Source: Echinococcus granulosus
Lineage: Eukaryota; Platyhelminthes; Cestoda; Cyclophyllidea; Taeniidae
Assembly: GCF_000524195.1 (NCBI RefSeq)
Contig: NW_020170390.1
Span: forward strand, 1,459,560-1,523,559
Reading direction: 5' to 3'
DNA: 64,000 nucleotides
The translations under genes were made by a program, and so were the position numbers. Positions 1 through 13,200 of the stretch are shown in pieces. Each line of letters begins with the position of its first letter. Position 1 is the stretch's first letter. The notes under the pieces were generated by a model. It worked only from the letters and a program-made list of their open reading frames with translations, was not told the origin of the DNA and ran no database searches.

Positions 1-1081
1 AAACAACCCAAATTTACCACACAATTTTAAAAAGTGTTAAATCCGCATTACTTAATAAATTTAAATAATATTACGAGCATTTAAAAACTTGGCATAAGTT
101 AAATTCCATATAGGTCCTGCTTTTGCTATATGCACCGGCAAAAAATGATTTCGGAAGAAATGCAATAGCGTGGCAAAAACTGTGGTTTTTACCAGACAGC
201 GCAGCGAAAGCCTTACTGACTAGAAATTTAAAGCTATCTTTGCACTAGTGTGCCTTTTGGCAACGATATAGGGTTATTGAAATTTTATATGCACGTTAAT
301 GTGCATGCTTGAGGTGCCAAGTACCGAGTGTACCGCCCTTAAAAATATAATTTTGCAATCATTGTAATTGCCTTTAGCCTCTTTGTTTTGCCAATTTTTT
401 CATTTTGTAAATATAAGGCTACAATTATTTTAGCTCTTTTGTTTATACCTTTCACGTTCTGTCTTTCCATCCTCCCGCAATCGCCGCGTTTTATAGAGTG
501 ACGCATTCTGCCGAAAGTAGCGTAAACATATAATTTAAGAGGATTTCAAGTGTATGATAAAGTGAATGAAATACCACATTGTGCGCAAAACGTATTGCTA
601 GCTTCTCTTTTTTTAAATTATGGAACTGGATTCTCAGGACCCCACAGGTTGTGAAGTTGTAGGTCAAAATCTTGATATTTGTAATAAGAATTTATAATAA
701 AATTAAGTCAAATCTCTGCCTTTGAGTGAAATTTTTTAAGGTAAAAAGCTGTGCGCACGCATATTTGACATTTTTATTCAATGTTTGCCTTAGAATCTAT
801 TCAATTGCAAAATTTTAAATTTATAGTAAAATGGACCTAATCTGTTAATTTAATGGCTATTAGCGCGATTTGCTTTGTTCGTATGGTTTTTTTAAATTAT
901 GTAGAGCAAGTTTTTGTTGATTTTTACCACAAAAGATTGGCAAACACCTAGGATGTACATACGTATATTTATCGTGATTTCAACGCTCCGGTGTATGTGA
1001 TTTCTAATCCCTCTTTTTAAGCTTTTGCTAAATTATACAGTACACCAATGACACTGACTTTGACTATTATGTTTTTTTAAG
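1..1081. other. AT-rich sequence upstream of first recognised CEP131 exon
   Basis: No open stretch with splice signals is convincing here. In the frame of the next exon there is a stop at 1061-1063, so that exon must begin after it, at the acceptor ending 1081. The region is either the intron before that exon or the gene's 5' flank. Confidence 0.5.
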
Positions 1082-1247
1082 CATAACACTCCCACCAATC
1101 CACCTGGTATTTCTATTTCGCTAACCTCGCCATATATAAATATCGCCTTGAACACACCTCTATTAGTTGACTCATTTGGCAGTCCTGGTAGTAGTTGCTG
1201 TTTGACGCTCTCTAATGGTTGGAGTGACTTTGATTTTGGTTTGGTAG
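1082..1247 (+). CDS. CEP131: CEP131 candidate exon 1 (in window)
   Basis: A pyrimidine-rich acceptor ends at 1081. The plus frame is open with a low-complexity Ser/Gly/Pro composition (for example SFGSPGSSCC), typical of the disordered N-terminus of CEP131. A consensus-like GTAGGT lies at 1244, but the phase of the next exon is satisfied by the weaker GTTTTT donor at 1248. A 102-codon open frame on the opposite strand is a shadow. Confidence 0.45.
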
Positions 1248-4200
1248 GTTTTTTTTGTTTTAAGTTTAACTGATTTTTTCCGAATGGTTCTGTTGGTTTA
1301 CAACAAATTAATTGCCAAGATAACATTAAAACCTGCTGCATTTTCCTACATTTTTATTTATTTAAAATTTTTAGATTACAGAAAAGCCAGAATGTGAGAC
1401 ATTCAAAACTAGGAGTGGTTCTTCTACCTCTTATTGCACGATGAGACATCAAAGTAATGTGAACAATTCTCTACCAGAAGTAGCTAACTCGATTGAATTC
1501 CCCTGCCAGAAATCGAACAAAGTAGAAAGCAAGTAGCTTTTCTGGGATAATATTGACTTATTCATTTTGATTTGTTGGTATAAAGTGTGGCAATGTCTTT
1601 AAACTATAAATACAATGCAGCTTTTAATATAAGGATTTTTAGCTGTTAGGTCATACCGTTAATTTTGTAGTAATAAGTCAGATATTTAATGGATTTACAT
1701 ATTTTAAAATAGTTGCTTACAAAAGGTTCTGATTTTAAAGTGGCCTTAATGTCATGACGAAGGTAAACGCTATTTATGAACTTATGCGATTTTAGTCTCT
1801 AATATACAATTTCTTATTTGTCGATGAAAATTAATAGCCGCCAAAGATTTGTCACTAGACAGGATGGTGGATGGACCGGATCACATGGAAAAGACATTAA
1901 GAGCAGCACTTAAAATTCAGGCTTGGTGGCGAAAAATCTTGCAATGTCAAAAGCTCGAAAAAGCTGCATTGGGCATATTGTTTGCTGATCAAAAGAAACG
2001 AATACTCAACCGCTCCGCTTCCATAAAACAAAGCACTCTCTTAAGAAGTCGCGCTATTCGATCGCCTAGGATTGCTACCCGTTTTATAAAAAAATTGAAG
2101 GGCTCCGAACTGGTATATCTGTTATTATTTACTTTTTGGTGGTAGTTGCGGGACAAAATGTACAGCATAATAGGTAGTCTTAGTTACCATGCCTATTTGT
2201 TCTTTGGAAAGTTCTGGGGCAAAACTGTTAAACACCACAATTTTTGGCGGTGTGATTAAAAGAAAAATTTAAAAAAGATGGCTATAGAAATTTATTCTGC
2301 GAGGATGTAGACAATATCTTTGCTGTGCTTTAGGTCATTTGACCCGACCAGAAGGCTTCATGGAAAAGTCTTTTTGTCTTTTTTTTCTTACATGTACAGC
2401 TCTGGCTCCAGCGAGCGGTTTCATTTTCAATTTGATTTATCCAAATGAGATGTTTTTTCCTTTGTAACTACTTTACCGGAAGAGTCAACTAGCTTTAAGT
2501 ACATTTTAATAGATCATCATGCAATATTGCCTTTCACTGTTTATGCATATATTTTTTCTCACCATAGTTTGTTCGGTGCAGTGCGGATGCCGGTTCATAT
2601 TCACACTCCAGGACATTCAAAGGACCTACTGCATCTACAACAGAGACTAGACCATCTAAATACGATAAAAAACATAAGGCAACGGTATATTATCTGCCTT
2701 TTTGGTATTCAATTTCGATATATTCAGATGTTTTTGTCTAAAAAATGAAGTTAATCTTGAAGGGTAACTTAGTTATACACTGTGCTTTCTACTGAAAACA
2801 GCTAAAACTACTTAATCTCTAGCTAGTTAATCGCTAACTTCAAGCACTTGTAAAGCAGTACAACACGAATAAATGATGATCTTTTCTGATACAAATACAC
2901 ATGCGATATATATATGTATACATAGATGCATGTATATATACTAATAATATTTTTACACATGATTGAATCAAAGCTGAGGCATTAAAAACGTAGTGAATCA
3001 AAGTTAGAACAAATTATTGGCACAGACGTAAGGCACTTACTTCACTTTACTCAATCATAATGACTGGAACATTTTAAAACCCACTCGAAAGGATTCAAAT
3101 GATGCGAGCTTGGAGTCCGCTAAGCGAAATCAGGAAACGACAAATCTTATGTCAGCAATAATGTTGGACCTTGAAAAACTCGGTACTGTTCAATCGGAAC
3201 TCGTGCTGCATAATGGAGAGGGACCAGCTCAACAGTTTGAATGCTCCCAGACCTGTAAGGCAAACCCAAGCTTAGAGCATTAAGCGCATAGTATACATGT
3301 CCAAATTGTTAGACTTGCTTGAGTCATTCAATTCGTCAAAGTTATTAAATGTATTACTAATTTTCTCTCCAATTTTGATCGCTAAGTAAAGATGAAGGTA
3401 TAGCACTTCTAAAACCTCATTTTAAAACCGGATATTTCAATCTCTCTAGTATGTAAGATAAACCAGTTGCTTACGGAAGTTCAATCTCTCTCAATGCAAA
3501 GGAATAAAAAGGGTAAAGAGGCCCTCACAATTGCGGTTGAACGTTCCGTGACTCCAAGGACAATAATGGATCAACTAAATGAATCGCTCAAGACACTTTC
3601 TGACGTCGAATCCGTAGCTAAGGCAAGGTACTCCCATTTAAATGCGTGAGTCGGTAATGACACGCTATCTCTTTACTAATAAGTTATAAGTAGACTTACT
3701 GCGTTGCGCTTTATAGTGGTTCGTTGGATCTGAAGGGGGATGGCTATGTCGGCACACCTATTTTAACACCAAGGCAAATGTGCATACTGCGACAGGAAGA
3801 TGGAAACTGTGGGGTGCCGGAAGATAAAGTAGTAGCGATAACTGACTGCGAGGGGGAAGCGCTCGCCATCGGTGAAGAGACCTTTGACTTGAATGAAAGC
3901 CTTGACACACCAACTTGTTCGGATGTGGCCTCAAAAGACGTTGTGAGTTTACCAAAAGTAGCTGCATAAGCGTGCAGGAATGCCACGCTTAAACCAACCT
4001 ATCTCTCCTCTAAAAAGTTAACTTAAAAGCAGCTTATGATTGTGGCGAATTGGATGTGTCGGGCATGCCTGTGATACTTCATTAATTCGTTTGTGTTACT
4101 TCAAGTTATGAATTGTGATTTTTTATCATTATCATATTTATCGGCCAAAGACAGAAAAATTAGCACTTTCTACCTACCACGGAGGCCCTGAATAAATCAC

Positions 4201-7200
4201 CTTTCTTGCACGGCATTTAATCTCTCCTAATCTTGACTTTGCGTGTCTGCAGTGAAATGCTTGCGCAAAGAGAAATGTTTACTTTAGAGGATAAAAAAAT
4301 TTACAATAATACACTCCTGCCTAGCAGGCCATTCTGCTACGGTGTTGGCCGCAGAGAGAAAAACTAAGGTCAGATGTTTCCGTTCGGAACGGCAGCACCT
4401 ACCTTACTTTATGTAATTTTAATGCAGTCGGGAATGCACGATTTGCATAAATGAAATGGTAAACTTGAGAAGTAAAATATTCCCAAATGTAATAGTTTTG
4501 TGTCCTGGTGAAACCACTTTATACGAATGCGTTTCAGATGAAAACACTTGCTAGATGCTTATCTTCATAAATCCTACTTTGTTTTCTTGAATGTAAGGAG
4601 TTCAAGTTAACTTAGCATCGACACCCGTGCTAACGGTCAGGCGGCTATGAAATTGGACCGCGTAGATGCGGTCACGAAAGGAAATGTGAGCAATAAAGCA
4701 GTGTCCAAGTTGTTGTAAGTCATGCGACATGCTGTCCGAGTTAGTCGGAAAATCGCGGTGCCTGAAACAGCTAAGTCAGCAGGTCGAGTCCCCGTGTGCA
4801 ACACCAAAGTGTTCCGATTTTTTCAAAAGCTCCCTACCTTTGACAATTTTCTTTTCTACCTCTCCATGGCAGTTGGGGACAAATACGTTAACATCTTTTA
4901 AAATGTGCTAGGATAACAAATATTACATGTTAAACGTCTCAATGACTGATGAAATGACATTGACATAATGAAGGTAAGGTGTATCTTAATCCAAGCATCC
5001 AGCTTTGATTGCATTACTTCCTCACCACAACAATGTATAAATAGATGTTTTGATTAACAAATATAAATGTATCCAGGTGGATTATAAGTCCATTAGATTT
5101 CAAAGTATTAGGACATACTTTGGCCTATATCATATTTCGAAGCAAGGGTGCTAATCCATTCAAAACTTCGGCACATTTTATTGTTTCTCTCAATGTTGAG
5201 TCACATTGTTCCAGGATCGAATTCATAAGTATGGTCCTTTCAGTAACAAATCACACGCAACATTAATTCAAGCACCATTCAAATTCATTTCTACTCGAAA
5301 CACAGGTGATGGATGCTGTAATTTAATACTTCTCATTGGGTACACAAGTTGCATAGATAGATGCATAATTTTGATGGAATGTATCTAAACGAGCAGAGCA
5401 ACCTTATAACCTTACCTCGCATGTTAAAGCAAAAAAACAACCGGTGTATTTGGCTATGACGGTGCATTAAAACGAATGATGTTACTTCGTGGAGGTAGGC
5501 AAGTAATTTAGATGTAATATGTTATTTGTAAAAGGATTGGCTACTTACCTCATACAACAAAAAGCATCGTTTTTCGTTTGAAGCGTGCCTCTTCCTTACT
5601 ATCGTTTTTTATAGTCGTAATGGTGGTTTTTCTTCACAAATAGTTTTAAAGTCTGTTAATGAGGCACTTCATTGCTGGTTAAGTGATTTCCACCATAAGA
5701 GAGACAGGGTATCCAATTATTTTCAGATAACATAACAGCAAGGATCACTAATCCTTTGACTTATTATATTTCTTAACACAGTTAAATAAATATTGTTGCT
5801 ACCTAGCATGTAACAGACATGCATTTAGTTAGGGTATTTGAACTAGGCCCCAGGCCGAGATAGTTCGAGATTGAGTCTACAGGTATAGGCACTACATACG
5901 GAGCTTGAGCTTTTCAAAGTACCGATTTTACTTTTATAGCCTATTCCGGGGCGGTCGCCACCAGTCATTCAGTCGACTGAGGAGAGTCACCGCCTACAGA
6001 AGCAGAAGGCGGTGGAAGTGGAGAGCGCGCTGAGAGACTGTGAGAAGCGCCTCCGTGATGAGTACGAGGTGAAGCTGGAGAAGAACTACCGTCTGATTGA
6101 TGAGCTCATTGCGGAAAAGAAGGCACTGACAGAACAATGTGACAAGTTGGTTGCCAGCATGCGCCAGATCTCCGAAAAGGCGCTAGCCAAGCAAAAGCTC
6201 CTGGAGGAGAAGTACGATTTCTTTTTCCCTCCCGATGCGGAGATTTTACTTATCAGCTGCAAATCCACTATCTTTTTTTTAAATGTAAACGTTTTAACAA
6301 ATATAGTTATATTAAATGGTTAGAAATAGAAGAAAGTGGGTCCAAACTAACCCACTTTAACGGGGACTAATACATTTACTCTGACATTTGCGAGTTGCCA
6401 ATTAACTGCAAAGAAGTCTATACGGAAAACGAACGTGAGGACAGTGTGTTGAATTCGATACTGACATTATATTTATGTTTCAGCTTCAAGTAATCGCTGT
6501 CTTCCAACAACAGTAATGAATGGAAATGTGGAAAACTCTTATTAACTCAAAGCAATGCGAGTGGAGCATTATTTAGTGATATTTTTTTATTTTGTGACTA
6601 CACTACTCAATCTATGCACAGGGTTTCCGAAAATTGGATTACCAAGACGCAACTCCATTCCATTGCTTTACATCGGTGGCATTGACACGATGCTAGTTGT
6701 TAGTGGAGTGAGTAAAAAACACAATTTTATTTCCCTCCTTCCAGTCATAAAGTGGAGCTGAAAAAGGTTGAAGCAAAAGCGGCTGCGGCAGAGAAGATAA
6801 AACGCGAGCGGTGGGAGGCAGCGAAAACAAAGGCTATCAAGGTGAGCAAACGTGTTGCGATCTGATGTGGGACATTCTTGACCCGTGAACATGTACCAAG
6901 CACTCCCATTGGTGCTTGAACTCTGGACATACGAAGAGTAGGGGTAATAGGCTCCAATTAATATTCAATGTATTGTTTTGAGATTTCATCGAGATTCTTG
7001 GAAAAATAAAGTGAGCAGTGGGAAAAATTATGGTTGAAGCACGCTGCTGAATCTTGACTTTAAAAGCACCAATTCACATTTCTTTAAATAAAACTTATTT
7101 GTACGATTTGAATCTCAATTAGAATGTTTGACATCCCGTGACAAATCTGGTAAGAGGTGTGATCCCACGTGCTTGGCATTAACTCATGAGTGGAGAACTT

Positions 7201-10200
7201 GGTCTAGTTGTCCTCTCTACTACAAAGATATGTCAATAGCACCTAAAAGTTAAATATTTTAACAACAACAACAACAACTGATAAGCTTACTTTTCTTCTA
7301 GAAAGTCCCAGAAGTTCCTATTTGAAGAACTCCTAATCTTTGAAATCATGTAAAATGTTTCACATGATTTAGTAGACTTACCTACAGGAGGAATGGAAAA
7401 GTCTTTGGTAGAGGAGAGTGGAGGCAAGAACGCTAACCCATTTATTATTCAGGAGCTGACTATGAAGGGCGTGGAGCGCGAGATTCAGCGTCTGATGCTG
7501 AACCACAAAGAGGAGCTGGAGGAGATGAAACGCCTCTACAAGGAGGACTTGGAAGCGGCGGATGCTCGAGCTTTCGAAAGCTACTCACAGAAGCTGGAGG
7601 AATTGCGCTCGAGGTTCAGCAGAGAACGAGAGGAGATCTGCCTTCAGGAGAGAAAACTGGTAACCGAAAGGTAGACCGCCTTCCCTACTTGAGATGGTGC
7701 CCTAAGGGCATTCACATGCCTTGAATTGGCTGTCTTAATGTTCTCAAGCCAGATTACTAAAGTTAAGTTATTCATTTTTCACTTTGGTGTTGTCGTAGTC
7801 CATTTTTGAGTGGCGCGTTATGTTGGGTGTTGTCGCGACTACACCCATGCTGACGTAGGCAGACGGTGACTTAGTCACCCCCACCGAAACTCCACGTGAC
7901 GTCTGGGCTAACAGAAACTGGGTTGCTAATGCCATCGCCCGTTTGGCGGTAATGCGCTTTTTTTTTCCAAGGAAAGATAAAAAACTTCGTAGCTGAAACT
8001 AGGACTCAGAAGGATTTTAGTGGTTTCTTTTACTACAGTATGGGGCACAGTCAAAAACTGGTCTCAAGCTTACAGAGGCATTCGTTGTCACAATTCTGCA
8101 AACAAACACACCTTTGATTTTTAAGGCTCTCAAATATATTTAATTGGAAGCGCTTAAACTGCTTGTGCTAAGCATTAATTCCTCATAATTGTACTTATAT
8201 AGGAAGTAGAAACTCTGTCGAGGAAAGAAAATTGGTGGTTCGTAAAAAATAAATCTGTTCACAATCGAAAAGAAATTTATTGACTATTTTGTGGCATGGT
8301 TTTCAGGGCTTTATCAGCTCTTTTCAGTGCATCAAATTCATTCCTAAGAATGCTGCCTTCAACCTCAGGTACGATGCCCTAATGGCAGAGGAGCGACGAG
8401 TTTGGGATGGGCTAAGGAAGAAGTTGCTGAAGGATGCATCCGAGGAGAAGGATCGCCTGATAACCCTGATGACTCGAGAACGTACTGAATTGGAGGAAAA
8501 AATCAACCAGCTAAATACTGCCCTCTCTGAGGCCAATCAGCGGAGTCTTCACGAAGTGGCGCGGGTCAAAAAGGCGCTAGAAAGTGAATACGCGGTAAGA
8601 AACCACTTTTCAGACTTTTGCTATTTACAAGTTGATAAAATAATGAGTCGACGAATAGTCCAACCGTTAGGGTGATTGTGGTCAGTAGGTAAACGGTTTA
8701 TCCATATGAGTTCAGCAATGCAGAGGCGTTGATGCGCAGGATGTTGAAGCCTTTTTCCCTTTAGTTACAACTAGAAAAGCTGCAGTCTCAACTGGAGAGT
8801 GACAAAAAGGGTGTTGAAGAGACGGTGCGTACCCAACTTAAGTCGGATTTTCAGGAGCGTGAACGCGAAATTATTGAGAGGCTACGGAAGGAGCGAGATC
8901 GGCAGCTGGAGGCTGTTGTCCAGCGACTGGAGGCGGAAGCGACTCTCTCACGTGAGGAGGCTGAAAGCAGTGCTCAGGAGAGAATAAAGTGAGCTCTCAG
9001 CTCGCTGATTTTAACCTTCAAATTAATGCTTATTTGCGGACTCTTAGTAAATTCAATTGTTCCTATCTCAGTTTAAAAACGGAAAAGCCCCTGATGTGCC
9101 ATATCGACTGTGGGGGAACAATTAACAATTCTCTTAGAAGAAAAGGAGGCTAACTATGCGTCCACTCTTGTATTCGTGATTTTGCATTGTCGTTTCATTT
9201 AGCGGTCTGATCATCATTTGAATAGTCCAACAATGTTTTACTTCCTCGGCATTAGTAATGTAATCGTGTGAGACGCAACTTATCACACAACCTAAAGTCA
9301 AGGCAATTTGGAAGCCATTTGGACTATTAGTGAGGTTAGGTTTTCAAATGGACTAGGCGACTTCTTTACGCGAGTAGAGTTGCGAGACTGGGACTGAGTC
9401 GCACGACTCAATGGAGTCGTTTCCTACCACGGGAAGCAACAATGTTATGCGTGGCTTAGGCTTGAGAGAAATTCGGGGTTCGCATTACAGTATACTTAAG
9501 ACCTGTATCACACCATATTTCGGATTTTCTTTAACCCGAGTGAATGCTAATTATAAGCAGAATCAAGTGGAGGTTAAGGCTCTAGATCATCTTAACTCAT
9601 TAATGAGGCAAATAAGTTAAATAATGAAATGTGTGTTAACATCATACGAACTCTCAAAGTAGCGAGTACTACCTGGGGTCAACGGTGAATCGTCATACGG
9701 TATGACCTTGTGTATATTGGCTTGTACTTGTAATACACAATAGTGTACCATCCTTCAGCGATTGCGATCCTGAACCATGCTTGCAGATATGGAGCCACAA
9801 CTAATAATTAATACCTTATTTCCATTTTCAGTAGCAACGCCTACATGGCGAGCGACGAATGAGCTAGAGGTTTAAAAGAGCATGTCCCAGTGTTTCCAAT
9901 GCTACTAACGCCGTTTTTATCAGGGCCATGCTTCAAAAGAGCCTTTGTTTATGCGCTCTAGGAAACTATTTCATACACATTATGGTACCAGCTAACGAAC
10001 ATGTCAAGCGAAATTTTAGCACATATAAATCACAAGGGCTATCCTATAGGCGTGGCATGATTTTTCAAGTGACCCTACAGCCCCTTTAATTACTAGCTTT
10101 ACCAATCCCCGTTGAGAAGTGTAAAGATTGTGGTTTGTACATTTTAACCTGCAATTTTTATTAGAAGAATGAAAGAAAAACACCAAAAGGATATCGACGA

Positions 10201-13200
10201 CCTAGAAGCAGCTGAACGGCAAGCAAACGAGAAGTACAACCAGCTCCGGGTGAGCACTTCCGTTCCAAATTCAAAATATGGCTTGTAGCATGCTGGTTTT
10301 TCCCCTTTCACAGTTTTATCTCCAGGGTCTGTCACTAAGTGCCACCCTCTTGCCAATCACTTAACACCTGTAGACATCTAGGATATGAAGTAAGCGACGC
10401 GCTGCCTATGCTAGAGACAATGCTTGTCAATGGTGCCATGTGATTTAGGGTTATTACCACTATTAAGCAAGTGTCGGGAAATATCGCCAGTATGAAAGGT
10501 AAAAAGTAATCGGCCTCTACCTAAATAGCTATTTTCCCACTATACAGTGATTTGTTATTCAAATCTCAAGTCTGTACTTTTCGCTCCAATTTCTTCTTCA
10601 AATAAATCCTCTACTTTTAGAAGAGACTATATTTTGAACGACAATGAAGCCTTAACGTTGGTCCGCATTAGATTTATTATTGGCACCAGTTCATTTTACT
10701 TTTTGTATTTATTTTACAAATTTGTCCTTATACATTATCGGTGCAACTCGTTTCGTTGTGCTACCGAACTCCTGAGTAATACCAGGTGCTAAGGTCGACT
10801 AGGATGGAATATTTTTGAACGCATTTGTTTTTCACCGCTTTTTCGAGGTGTGAAATTTTGGCCCATAATACAGGATACCTATGACGACATCTGCACAGGT
10901 GGAAACGGATGCTTCAGCAATTCCAAAAGGCTGAGAGGCTTCTTTTCTGGTATTGAGTTTTCCACAGGAGAGGTGTTTCCTCTCTGGATTTTATCCAGGT
11001 GTAAAACACTACGCGGCCTTTGCTTAAAATTCCAGTAGTTCTTAACCCATAATAAATAAGTTACTCACTGTAATGGTTGAACGGGCGCGACTGCAGAAGT
11101 AAAACAAGCATGAGGAGACTGATCACTTTCTCCTCAGACCGACAACCAAATGGACTGCTTGTTAGGCCTGACTGTCTTTAAATGTTGCCGCCTTCCTGTT
11201 TTACCCGGATTTTTTTGCAAGTGATGGCCTCTTCTGTGCTCCAATCGCTAATGCCATTCGGCGGGTTTCACTCACGAATTCAAGGTCAAATGAGCGTGCT
11301 GGAGGTGTTTTATTTGTACCTTAACAGATTAACTGAAGTGGCGCATCAGATGGGTAGTGCTCTAAGGGCGCAGTCAACACCAAAAGTAGCTTTTTAGGGA
11401 CCCACATTAAAGCAATTTTAACCATCAAAGATTCGCAAATGCACGATGCCTCAAAAGCCTTAGTAAAAGAGGTATGGGTTGGCTGTATTGTATGAGTCGA
11501 GGGTGCGTGATTATGAGGTAAAGAGCGGTTAAACCATTGGCCAGTTATTCTCTAAAGGGTGCTAGAGCAAATCTTGTGCAATCTTTATAGAGAAGAGCAT
11601 GTAAGGTCAGAGCCACTGCTTGTTAAATCGTGGAGGTCAGCACATTTGATGCCAGATCATGATTCGTGTTGCCAAGACGCTGCGTCATAGCATAAGGTAG
11701 ATTTTATTCAAACTGTAGGGCTCTGGCCCTGACGTATGAAGTGTTTTTTTTGTGACTGTAGACTATCGAAGGCATTGCGCCACAATTCCGTTTTAATAAA
11801 GCCACGTTCTCTGCAGTCAATCATGGTTTTATCCGCGGCAATTCCATGAGTTAGTTGTGCAGCCGAGAGACTTTGAAGCTGACTTACAGCAGCGTAGTTA
11901 CTAAGTTCAAATCATACGGCCGGATGAAGAGGTACTGGACCAAGCTGATTCGATAATCTTATTTCCATCGCCGCCTATTACAATGGCAAGGCCCGATGTC
12001 TGGAGCTGGAAGGGGAGGTGAACTGTCAGAAGGTGCGTCTCGCTCAAGTGGAGGAGGAGGCACGACAGACACGGGCGACAAATGAGCGTCTGATGGGTGA
12101 ACGTGAACAACTCAGAGAGGTTGTGGCCCGCGAGGTGGCAGAGGAGATAGCCGCTGCAGGGGCCAAGGCGGGTCAAGCACAGCGTGAATTAGCTGAGGTC
12201 CGAGCACAGGCCAGCGCCGAAGTCGCCCGGCTCCAGGCAGAGTTAACGGCCGCCAAGCTAGATGCAGCCGACGAATTGGAGTCCGTTCACCAGAGGTAGT
12301 TTACTCTACTCATTTGATGTTGGATATGGAGAAGATGACACCCGTGGCTGGTTTTAGTTATAAGTGCATTTAAGTATGAAAGTTTTCTTACGCAGACAGC
12401 TGAAGCGGTCGGTATTGGTCGTCAGTTAGAAGTATGAATTCATATGAAGGTCATAATTACCTCGCAGTTACACCTCAAAAGAGAATGCTTTTAATATAGA
12501 CTTAGGTAGATGTTCATCACGTATTAATCTTACCAGGCTTCTAGTGATACGCTTAACAGGATGAGTCAAAAAAAAATAGGAAAACTTACATAGAACAGCC
12601 TTGACAGTACCCATCTTTACCTTGTTAAAATAAGTATTCGTCTGTAGTTTGTACAATAAAAGGTGAGACTGCTGGAAACACGTATCCACCAGAACCACCA
12701 TGAATTAACAGAAATTGGTCATTTTTCTAGTTTTACAAAGCGATTACTCTTTTAGGTGAAATAAGTCACTGCTAACAAATATATGCCAGATACATGTAAT
12801 GGTTGTCAAAAGGTGTTAATAGCCATAAATCGCAAAAACGGTAAATAAAATTTACACCGGTTTGTTAAGTGGTGGGTACTAACTTTTAATTCCCACTTAA
12901 AGCAATAATGCTTAATACAAATGTAGCAGCATAAGGAATAATTTGGCACCTCCTGGTGCTGACGTCTTTTACAAATCTTGCAAATAAGTTGACATCTCTG
13001 ATTATGCCAGGGAAATGGCTTTTATAGTTTCTCCATTGCAACCAACCCAAATTTTCATTTAAAACAGTTTGGTTGATCAAGGGGCCAGATTTTGTTGGCA
13101 ACCAATCTACCGCCTTGCAGGAGCAGTGGGCAAAAACGATAACATGGCATTTTCAAGTAGAGCTACTGATCACCACGTCTTTCTCAACCCGATGCTGCAG

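Noticed and set aside
1033..1341. 102-codon open frame on the minus strand
   Set aside because: It overlaps a plus-strand CEP131 exon candidate that has splice signals in phase; the minus frame has neither context nor family similarity.
4727..4803. tRNA-like string with a B-box-like GGTCGAGTCCCC
   Set aside because: I could not pair an acceptor stem or anticodon arm; perhaps a SINE remnant. Similar weak strings at 34128 and 31845 were rejected for the same reason.
7865..7879. Palindrome GGTGACTTAGTCACC as an AP-1-like site
   Set aside because: The spacing differs from AP-1 consensus and it lies in a CEP131 intron; a chance palindrome is as likely.
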